Below, piece by piece: positions 12,700-19,039 of a stretch of DNA of 45,134 nt. The translations under genes were made by a program, and so were the position numbers. The DNA is from Marivita sp. (GTDB lineage Bacteria; Pseudomonadota; Alphaproteobacteria; Rhodobacterales; Rhodobacteraceae): the NCBI RefSeq assembly GCF_017643905.1, contig NZ_JAEPMO010000013.1, positions 1 through 45,134 on the forward strand. The letters run 5' to 3'. The notes beneath the pieces are model-generated. The model searched no databases. It saw only the letters and a program-made list of their open reading frames with translations, and was not told the origin of the DNA. Position 1 is the first letter of the stretch; each line of letters begins with the position of its first letter.

Positions 12700-13173
12700 C
12701 TAATCCCGATGATAGGGTGTCCCCGCGATGATCGACGCCGCCCGATACAGCTGCTCTGCAATCATCACCCGCACCAGCTTGTGCGGCCAGACCATCTTGC
12801 CAAAGGACAGCAGCATATCCGCCTCGGCCCTGAGCGACGGATCAATCCCATCTGCCCCGCCAATGACAAAACAGACATCTGACCGCCCCTGATCGGCCCA
12901 GCCCTGCAGCTTTTTGGCAAAGTCAGGCGAGGACATAAGCGCGCCCCGCTCGTCAAGACAGACCAGAAGAGACCCCGCCGGGATCGCGGCCCGCAGCAAC
13001 GCTGCCTCTGCCGCCATCCCACCGTTCTTCTTGTCCTCGACCTCGGTTTCGCCCTCGAAGCGCCAGCCAAGGCCGCGCCCCGTCTGGCCAAAGCGCGACA
13101 GGTAGTCGTCGGTCAGCGCGCGTTCCTCCGAGCGGCCCGCAAGCCGCCCGACCGCGCGAAGATGCACACGCAT
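12700..13173 (-). CDS. rlmH: 23S rRNA pseudouridine1915 N3-methyltransferase RlmH
   Basis: RlmH methylates pseudouridine 1915 in helix 69 of 23S rRNA on assembled 70S ribosomes, using SAM. The 157 residues match this small SPOUT enzyme. The C-terminal trefoil knot is plain: CFVIGGADGIDPSL, then LLSFGKMVWPHKLVRVMIAEQLYRA and the terminal GTPYHRD. It starts one base after the rsfS stop codon (TAG-G-ATG), so the pair is translationally coupled, as in many proteobacteria. Both act on the large ribosomal subunit. Confidence 0.97.
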   Translation of the reverse strand: MRVHLRAVGRLAGRSEERALTDDYLSRFGQTGRGLGWRFEGETEVEDKKNGGMAAEAALLRAAIPAGSLLVCLDERGALMSSPDFAKKLQGWADQGRSDVCFVIGGADGIDPSLRAEADMLLSFGKMVWPHKLVRVMIAEQLYRAASIIAGTPYHRD

Positions 13174-13174
13174 C

Positions 13175-13540
13175 CTAGTTGGTCAGCGCGGTCCCTGCCG
13201 GGAGCCACATTTTTTCCAACTGGTAAAATTCACGCACTTCCGGCCGGAAGATGTGAACGATCACGTCGCCCGTATCGATCAGCACCCAATCGCCGGTTTC
13301 CTTGCCCTCGACCTTGCACAGGATACCACGGTCGGCCTTGAGCTTTTCGACCAGCTTTTCGGCCAGTGCCGACACCTGGCGGGTCGACCGCCCCGAGCAC
13401 ACGACCATATAATCGCCAATAGACGTTTTGCCACGCAGGTCGATCTGCACGATGTCTTCGGCTTTGTTTTCGTCGAGTTCAGAAAGAATCACCGCGAGCG
13501 TCGCTTCGCTGGCTGATCCGGTTCCGGGTGTGCCGGTCAT
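13175..13540 (-). CDS. rsfS: Ribosomal silencing factor RsfS
   Basis: RsfS binds uL14 on the 50S subunit and blocks subunit joining when nutrients are scarce. The product from the ATG at 13540 is 121 residues. Family motifs are KAEDIVQIDLRGKTSIGDYMVVCSGRS at about residues 25-50 and DTGDVIVHIFRPEVREFYQLEKMW near the C-terminus, with WVLIDTGDV as the core strand. A GTG at 13570 would add ten residues; I prefer the ATG because it fits the family and GGGGG lies upstream. Directly followed by rlmH. Confidence 0.95.
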   Translation of the reverse strand: MTGTPGTGSASEATLAVILSELDENKAEDIVQIDLRGKTSIGDYMVVCSGRSTRQVSALAEKLVEKLKADRGILCKVEGKETGDWVLIDTGDVIVHIFRPEVREFYQLEKMWLPAGTALTN

Positions 13541-13692
13541 GGGCAGACCCCCGTCAGTGGCACGCGCCACATCCGTTTGAAAAGACAGGACATCGTCCTC
13601 CTAAGTGTAAACGCCGTTCCGCCCCGGCGCTGGGTGGAGTGAAAATAACACCGCAGGGCCGAATTCTCAATGACCCGCGACAAAATTGGCGG

Positions 13693-16041
13693 TCATGCGC
13701 CATAAGGAACCCACACAGTCTTGGTTTCGGTCGCCGCATCGAGGAACGTGCGCCCCTCGCCTTCGACCCCCATCCAATCGCGGCTGCGCCCATAGTTGAC
13801 CCATGTCCGCTTGAGGTTGAGCGCCGCACCGCGTTCGATCACGGCTGACAGATCACTCGAAGAGAACGACCAGACCGCCTCCACATCCATGTGCTGCGCC
13901 AGTGTCGGGGCCAATTCGGCGTGCCGGCCGGTCAGGATGTTGACCACGCCGCCCGGCACATCCGACGTGTCCAGCACCTGATAGAAATCCGTCGCCGCCA
14001 GCGGGAACGGCTCGGACGCCACCAGTACCACCCGGTTGCCCATCGCAATCGCCGGGGCCATCACCGACACAAGGCCCAGAAGCGGGTGATCATCCGGGCA
14101 GAATGCCCCGATCACACCACAGGGTTCCCGCATGGCCAACGCGACCCCGCGCAACGGCACCTGCGCCACGCGCCCGTCGAACTTGTCGGCCCATGCAGCA
14201 TGGGTGAAGAGCCGGTTCACCGCGACATCCACCTCTTTCGCGCCGGTCTTGGCACCTGTCATCTGGTTCAACCGCGCCGCAAACTCGTCTTTCCGCGCGG
14301 CGAGGTTCTCCGCGATGTAATACAGGATCTGCGCCCGCAGATGCGCCGTTGTCCCGGCCCAGCCTGCCGCCCCACGCGCCGCCTCAACCGCGTTGCGCAC
14401 GTCCTTGCGGTTTGCCAAAGGCGCCTGCCCGATCAGCTTGCCCGCCTTGGTGTAGACCTCATAGGCATAGCCGCCATCGGGCCGCGCCTGCTTGCCCCCG
14501 ACATAAAGCTTGGCCGTCCGGTCCACCGCCTGAGGCTCCGCATCCGGCCCGCTGCTGAACCCGGCAATCTTGCCCAGCGCCTTACCGGTGCCCGAAGGCT
14601 TCGTATAGACCATTATCCCTTCCGGCCCACCTTCACGCCCGAACCCGCTTTCACGGATGCCTCCAAAGGGAGCTGCCGCGTCGAACATGTTGGTCCCGTT
14701 GATCCAGACAACACCTGCCGCCAGCTTGGGCGCGATGTCCAAGGCGACGTTGATGTTCTCGCTCCACAGCGTCGCCGCAAGCCCGTAGCGCGTGTTGTTC
14801 GCCAGATCGACCGCCTCGGACGGCGTGCGGAACGTCGTGCCCACCAGCACCGGCCCAAAGATTTCTTCCTGCATCAGCGGGTCAGCCGTACTCAGCCCGG
14901 TGATCAAAGTGGGGGGATAGAAACAGCCCGCTTCCGGCATCTCGCAATTCGCGCGATAGGTCTCACCCGCCGTGTTGCTGTCCACCAGCTTCTGAATCGT
15001 CTCCAACTGCTTCGGATCGACAATCGCTCCCACATCGATCGACTTGTCCAAAGGCGATCCGACCCGCAGCTTGTCCATCCGCGCCTTCAGCTTGGCATAG
15101 AAACGATCCGCGACACCTTCCTGCACCAGAAGGCGCGACCCTGCACAGCAGACCTGCCCCTGATTGAACCAGATCGCATCGACGAGGCCCTCAACCGCAG
15201 AATCCAGATCCGCATCCTCGAACACGATGTACGGCGACTTGCCCCCCAACTCCAAGGTCAGGGCCTTGCCCGACCCTGCCGTCGCCTCACGGATACGACG
15301 CCCCACGGCGGTCGATCCGGTAAACGCCACCTTGTCCACATCCGGGTGCGTTACGATCATCTCACCCACCGCTCCGTCTCCGGTGACGATGTTCACCACA
15401 CCTTTTGGCAACCCGGCCTGACGGCACACATCCGCAAACAAAAGCGCGGTCAGTGACGTGTATTCCGCAGGCTTAAGAACAACCGTGTTCCCAGCCGCCA
15501 AAGCAGGCGCAACCTTCCACGCCAGCATGAGCAAAGGAAAGTTCCACGGAATCACCTGACCACAGACGCCATGCGCCTCGCGCCCGGCAAATTCGCTGTC
15601 AAACAACTGCGCTTGCCCGGCGTGATAATAGAAATGCCGCTGCGCCAAAGGCACGTCGATGTCCCGGCTTTCGCGGATCGGCTTGCCGTTGTCCAAGGTC
15701 TCAAGCACCGCAAACAACCGCGCATGTTTCTGCATCAGCCGCGCCAGCGCATAAAGATACCGCGCCCGCCCCGCGCCGCCCAACTTGGCCCAAGCTTTCT
15801 GGGCCTTGCGCGCAGCTGCGACCGCTGAATCCACATCCGCCTGCGTGCCCTGCGTCAAATGGGCCAGCACCTCGCCAGTGGCCGGATTGCCGCTCTCGAA
15901 CACCTCACCAGGGTCTGTCATCGCGCCATTGATGAAATGGCCGAACCGGTCCCCCTGATCGACCAGCCACGCCAGCGCGTCGCCTGCCGATTCCGGCGCA
16001 GTCCCATAGTCCATACTCTCGAAAATCTCTTGTACGGTCAT
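13693..16041 (-). CDS. Tandem-domain aldehyde dehydrogenase, ALDH16 type
   Basis: This 782-residue protein has a complete ALDH domain followed by a second, shortened ALDH-like domain, the layout of ALDH16. Domain 1 (about 30-490) has CGQVIPWNFPLLM, FTGSTAVGRRI (NAD Rossmann loop), ELGGKSP with the catalytic Glu, and NQGQVCCAGSRLL with the catalytic Cys. Domain 2 (about 510-782) keeps MREPCGVIGAFCPDD and GGVVNILTGRHAEL, but I see no equivalent of the ELGG and catalytic-Cys blocks, so it is probably structural. Bacterial ALDH16 has been characterised from the roseobacter relative Loktanella. The start at 16041 overlaps the upstream gene's stop (ATGA). With deoC in the same operon, oxidation of acetaldehyde from deoxyribose phosphate is a reasonable inference. 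Confidence 0.92.
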   Translation of the reverse strand: MTVQEIFESMDYGTAPESAGDALAWLVDQGDRFGHFINGAMTDPGEVFESGNPATGEVLAHLTQGTQADVDSAVAAARKAQKAWAKLGGAGRARYLYALARLMQKHARLFAVLETLDNGKPIRESRDIDVPLAQRHFYYHAGQAQLFDSEFAGREAHGVCGQVIPWNFPLLMLAWKVAPALAAGNTVVLKPAEYTSLTALLFADVCRQAGLPKGVVNIVTGDGAVGEMIVTHPDVDKVAFTGSTAVGRRIREATAGSGKALTLELGGKSPYIVFEDADLDSAVEGLVDAIWFNQGQVCCAGSRLLVQEGVADRFYAKLKARMDKLRVGSPLDKSIDVGAIVDPKQLETIQKLVDSNTAGETYRANCEMPEAGCFYPPTLITGLSTADPLMQEEIFGPVLVGTTFRTPSEAVDLANNTRYGLAATLWSENINVALDIAPKLAAGVVWINGTNMFDAAAPFGGIRESGFGREGGPEGIMVYTKPSGTGKALGKIAGFSSGPDAEPQAVDRTAKLYVGGKQARPDGGYAYEVYTKAGKLIGQAPLANRKDVRNAVEAARGAAGWAGTTAHLRAQILYYIAENLAARKDEFAARLNQMTGAKTGAKEVDVAVNRLFTHAAWADKFDGRVAQVPLRGVALAMREPCGVIGAFCPDDHPLLGLVSVMAPAIAMGNRVVLVASEPFPLAATDFYQVLDTSDVPGGVVNILTGRHAELAPTLAQHMDVEAVWSFSSSDLSAVIERGAALNLKRTWVNYGRSRDWMGVEGEGRTFLDAATETKTVWVPYGA

Positions 16042-16331
16042 TGGAAGGTGCCTTTCACAAGCAGGAAAACAACGTAGGCCAGCCAAAGGAGCGCCGCTCC
16101 ACGGATGACCCATTCAACTCGGCGCGTCCGGTCGTGCAAATGCGCGAACCGCTGCAAGCCTTCAGGTGGATCGGCTGGCGGGTCAAAGGCCGGTTCCGGC
16201 CCCAGCATCCGCTGCATCAGCGTTGGCAAGTCGCGCACCGCGCGTTTCAGTTTGCGCCGCCGCCAGTTCTGCGCCCCCAGCCACATCAGCGCCGAGAGGC
16301 CGAACAGCAGTACCATCGGGTTATTGCCCAT
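16038..16331 (-). CDS. Small two-helix membrane protein between deoC and ALDH16
   Basis: This is a 97-residue protein with a hydrophobic N-terminal segment (PMVLLFGLSALMWLGA), a basic and proline-rich middle (QNWRRRKLKR, then PEPAFDPPADPPEG), and a C-terminal membrane helix (VIRGAALLWLAYVVFLLVKG). I recognise no named family. It starts 9 bp after the deoC stop, and its stop overlaps the ALDH start by 4 nt. The operon position strongly supports that it is real. Its role is unknown; it could anchor or link the two enzymes, but nothing in the sequence shows that. Confidence 0.8.
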   Translation of the reverse strand: MGNNPMVLLFGLSALMWLGAQNWRRRKLKRAVRDLPTLMQRMLGPEPAFDPPADPPEGLQRFAHLHDRTRRVEWVIRGAALLWLAYVVFLLVKGTFQ

Positions 16332-16340
16332 CGTTTCGCC

Positions 16341-17327
16341 TCACCCGGCCGCGTGCCGCCACGAGGCCGAATAGGCACCCGTCAGATGATGTTCCAACTG
16401 CCGTTCGATATCGCCAAGAAGCGACGACGCGCCAAAGCGGAACAGATCGTTCTGCACCCAGCGGTCACCCAGCTCTTCCTTCATCAGCGCAAGGTACACC
16501 AGCGCATCCTTCGCCTTGGAAATCCCGCCCGCAGGCTTGTAGCCCACGCGGTAACCGGTCTCTTCGAAATAATCCCGGATCGCCCGGATCATCACCAGCG
16601 ACACCGGCAGCGTGGCGTTGACGCTTTCCTTGCCGGTCGAGGTCTTGATGAAATCCGCCCCCGCCATCATGCATACGAGCGAGGCGCGCGAGACGTTCTG
16701 CAACGTGCCAAGCTCGCCCGTGGCCAGAATGGCCTTCACATGCGCCTCACCACAGGCGGCGCGGAAGGCGCGCATCTCGTCATAAAGCGCCTGCCAATTG
16801 CCCGTCAGCACATGCCGACGCGAGATCACGATGTCGATCTCGGCAGCACCCGCTTTCACGCTCTCTTCGATCTCCGCCACCCGCAGGTGGAACGGCGACA
16901 GGCCCGCCGGAAACCCCGTGCTGACCGCAGCAACGGGAATCCCTGTTCCCGCCAGTGCCTCCACCGCTGCCTCGACCATGTCGTGATAGACGCAGACCGC
17001 ACCGACCTTGAGCCCATCCATGCCCAGCGCCGCCAGCAGATCCGCCCGCACCGGCTGCCGCGCCTTGGCGCAAAGCCGCGCCACACGTCCCACCGTGTCA
17101 TCCCCCGCCAGAGTGGTCAGGTCGATACAGGTGATCGCCCGGCACAGCCACGCCGCCTGATAGTCCTTCTTGACCGACCGCCGCCCCGGCAGCGTCGCCG
17201 CCCGCCGCTCAATCGCCGAGCGGTTTGCGGTCGCGCGCATCACCCAGTCCAGATCCAGCGCCATCCCCGGATTGCGCGGCTCAAGCGTCTGCGGCAAATG
17301 CACCGTCTCACGTGTCGTAGTCTGCAT
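16341..17327 (-). CDS. deoC: Deoxyribose-phosphate aldolase
   Basis: DeoC cleaves 2-deoxyribose 5-phosphate to acetaldehyde and glyceraldehyde 3-phosphate. The 328 residues place it in the long DeoC group (E. coli is about 260), with an N-terminal extension of about 50. The Schiff-base lysine is in ADFIKTSTGK and the second active-site lysine in VGYKPAGGI. VSTGFPAGLSPFHLRVAEIE and AAEIDIVI are further family blocks. The ATG at 17327 has AAGGAGTG upstream. It is the first gene of deoC-membrane protein-ALDH16. In deoxynucleoside catabolism the aldehyde product would pass to the ALDH. Confidence 0.96.
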   Translation of the reverse strand: MQTTTRETVHLPQTLEPRNPGMALDLDWVMRATANRSAIERRAATLPGRRSVKKDYQAAWLCRAITCIDLTTLAGDDTVGRVARLCAKARQPVRADLLAALGMDGLKVGAVCVYHDMVEAAVEALAGTGIPVAAVSTGFPAGLSPFHLRVAEIEESVKAGAAEIDIVISRRHVLTGNWQALYDEMRAFRAACGEAHVKAILATGELGTLQNVSRASLVCMMAGADFIKTSTGKESVNATLPVSLVMIRAIRDYFEETGYRVGYKPAGGISKAKDALVYLALMKEELGDRWVQNDLFRFGASSLLGDIERQLEHHLTGAYSASWRHAAG

Positions 17328-17403
17328 GGATCACTCACTCCTTGAACGCGAATGCTGACACGGCCACACGGCGCAGACAAGACACGACGCCGCGTAGCGC
17401 GCC

Positions 17404-18087
17404 CTAGCGGATCAGGTTCGAGAGCCACCTCTTCAGCGCATTCTTCTGTGGCCGCAGGATTGGCAAGTGCAGGATGCGCGGCTTCGGCTGGTCCGACCAG
17501 ATCAACTCCGACGCCTCGAAGATCCGTTTGTTGAATTGCGGCGGGAACACATAGAACCGCAGATCGGACTTCCACAACGTCTCGCGGAACGTCGGCTGGT
17601 CGATCTTGAACCCTGCCGCATCATAGGCCGCCTGCCAGTCATCGAAGAACGCATCAGTCGCGGCATCCTTGCGATATAAAAGCACCCCGCAATTGATCTC
17701 GGGAAAAGTCTCCGGCACCTCGGTCTGCCACACCCGCTTGTGCCGGGGCCGATGCCACAGCATCACGTGCGCCCCGCACAGATCGAACTTCTGCAAGAGG
17801 TCAAAAAGCGACGACAGATCCGCCCGGATCATCGTGTCATTGTCCAGATACAGTGTCTCGTCATACGGGCTGAACTTCAGCGCTCCCACCTTGGGCCGGG
17901 TCATCTCTGGCGGAATGACAAAGCTCTGGTCAAACCCGCTGGTGTCATCGTCCGCCGCACACCAAATCGCCGCCTGCAGTCCCGGATTGTGCCGTTTCAC
18001 CGACGCCGCCGACCGCCGCGCGACATCCACATGCGCCTTGCCCCAGGCCACATACATCACGCCGCGTGTGCGGGTTCCGCCTTGCAT
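17404..18087 (-). CDS. Putative glycosyltransferase, nucleotide-sugar transferase (GT-A) fold
   Basis: From the ATG at 18087, preceded by GGAGGT at 6 nt, the product is 227 residues. It begins with a beta-strand RGVMYVAWGKAHVDVARRSAASVKRHNP, as in GT-A enzymes, and carries the metal-binding DxD motif in ETLYLDNDTMIRADL at about residue 80. INCGVLLYRKDAATDAFFDDW and DQPTFRETLWKSDL resemble the acceptor side of GT8 and DUF-type transferases. No signal peptide or membrane helix is visible, so it is probably cytoplasmic. The sugar and acceptor are unknown. It lies upstream of deoC on the same strand (76 bp) but has no evident link with it, and it is divergent from the PPTase gene. Confidence 0.75.
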   Translation of the reverse strand: MQGGTRTRGVMYVAWGKAHVDVARRSAASVKRHNPGLQAAIWCAADDDTSGFDQSFVIPPEMTRPKVGALKFSPYDETLYLDNDTMIRADLSSLFDLLQKFDLCGAHVMLWHRPRHKRVWQTEVPETFPEINCGVLLYRKDAATDAFFDDWQAAYDAAGFKIDQPTFRETLWKSDLRFYVFPPQFNKRIFEASELIWSDQPKPRILHLPILRPQKNALKRWLSNLIR

Positions 18088-18200
18088 CGCACCACCTCCA
18101 GTTGACACGCCAAGGACTAGTGCCGCCGGGACCCCAAGTAAATGCAACCCGATGGTTTTTTGCTTGACCAGATGCAGCGTTACAGGGATTGCAGGCAGCC

Positions 18201-18932
18201 ATGACCCATGCCCCCCTCATCGAAATTCACACCCGTTCCGAGGGCTTCCTGTCGAAGATCGACATCGAGGACAGCCGCAGTCCCGGAGCCGTGCTGGTCA
18301 CTGCATCCTTCCACCCCGGTGGCTTCGTACAGTCCCTGTTCGACAGTCTGGACATCGTTTGCCCGACGCATCTGTTGGGCGCGGTCGAAAAACGCCGTGC
18401 CGAATATCTCGCAGGCCGGGCCATGGCACGGGCCGCGATGGCGCTTCTGGATCATCCGCTGGCCCGCGTGACCACCGAACCCGGACGCGCGCCACTCTGG
18501 CCCAAGGGCCTGTCCGGCTCGATCAGCCATGCGCGAGGCCGCTGCGCCTGTCTGCTGTCCCGTGACACGACCCACAGCTACGGCGTCGACACCGAAGCCA
18601 TCGCGTCGGGCCGCAGTCTGAACGCGATCCTTTCCGAAACCCTGAACGCCACCGAACGCGACAGGATCACCCAAGGCCCGTTTCCCTCGGCCACCAACGC
18701 CACGCTGGCTTTTTCGGCCAAGGAAACGCTGTTCAAGGCGCTCTTCCCACAGGTCGGCCACCATTTCGGTTTCGACGCCGCCGAACTGACCGAAGCCCCC
18801 GGCCAGACCAGCCTGACCCTCGCCCTGACCACCGACCTGACGGAAACCCTGCCAACGGGACGCCGCTTCGAGATCCAGCACCGCCTGACGGGCACCCATG
18901 TGCTGACATGGCTTTCCGTGCCCATCGCCTGA
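18201..18932 (+). CDS. 4'-Phosphopantetheinyl transferase superfamily protein
   Basis: PPTases move the phosphopantetheine arm of CoA onto a serine of carrier proteins. The 243-residue product is of the EntD/Sfp type: KRRAEYLAGRAMARAAMALL, then LSGSISHARGRCACLL (the SxSH block), GVDTEAI (magnesium-binding Asp and Glu) and FSAKETLFKALFP (the K-E-xxx-K signature). I chose the ATG at 18201; a TTG at 18189 opens the frame but fits less well. No siderophore, polyketide or NRPS gene is in the window, so its carrier protein is elsewhere. It is followed by dnaE2 after a gap that contains a LexA box. Confidence 0.88.
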   Translation: MTHAPLIEIHTRSEGFLSKIDIEDSRSPGAVLVTASFHPGGFVQSLFDSLDIVCPTHLLGAVEKRRAEYLAGRAMARAAMALLDHPLARVTTEPGRAPLWPKGLSGSISHARGRCACLLSRDTTHSYGVDTEAIASGRSLNAILSETLNATERDRITQGPFPSATNATLAFSAKETLFKALFPQVGHHFGFDAAELTEAPGQTSLTLALTTDLTETLPTGRRFEIQHRLTGTHVLTWLSVPIA

Positions 18933-18937
18933 TCTTC

Positions 18938-18956
18938 TTCTCTTTCCAAATACGCA
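18938..18956 (+). repeat. Post-stop motif copy A (19 nt)
   Basis: The sequence TTCTCTTTCCAAATACGCA begins 6 nt after the PPTase stop. It is identical to copy C at 43368-43386 and similar to copy B at 22421-22449. All three sit just after the stop codon of a plus-strand gene. Confidence 0.7.
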
Positions 18957-19011
18957 AACGCACCGCCTGCCAGGATGCAGGCCGCCTGACTGACTCGAAT
19001 CACTGGAAAAA

Positions 19012-19026
19012 GAACAAAATAAGAAC
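19012..19026 (+). promoter_or_regulatory. LexA (SOS) box upstream of dnaE2
   Basis: GAAC-AAAATAA-GAAC is a perfect match to the alphaproteobacterial LexA box GAAC-N7-GAAC (GTTC-N7-GTTC on the other strand). It ends 13 nt before the dnaE2 ATG, well placed to block transcription. This box is established for Rhodobacter and Caulobacter SOS genes, including the imuABC mutasome. Confidence 0.88.
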
Positions 19027-19039
19027 ATAAAGGAGAGAT

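Noticed and set aside
13891-15456. 521-codon plus-strand frame opposite the ALDH16 gene
   Set aside because: Mirror of a long conserved gene; no recognisable domain.
16041-17345. 434-codon plus-strand frame opposite deoC
   Set aside because: Arg/His/Gln-rich antisense artefact over deoC.
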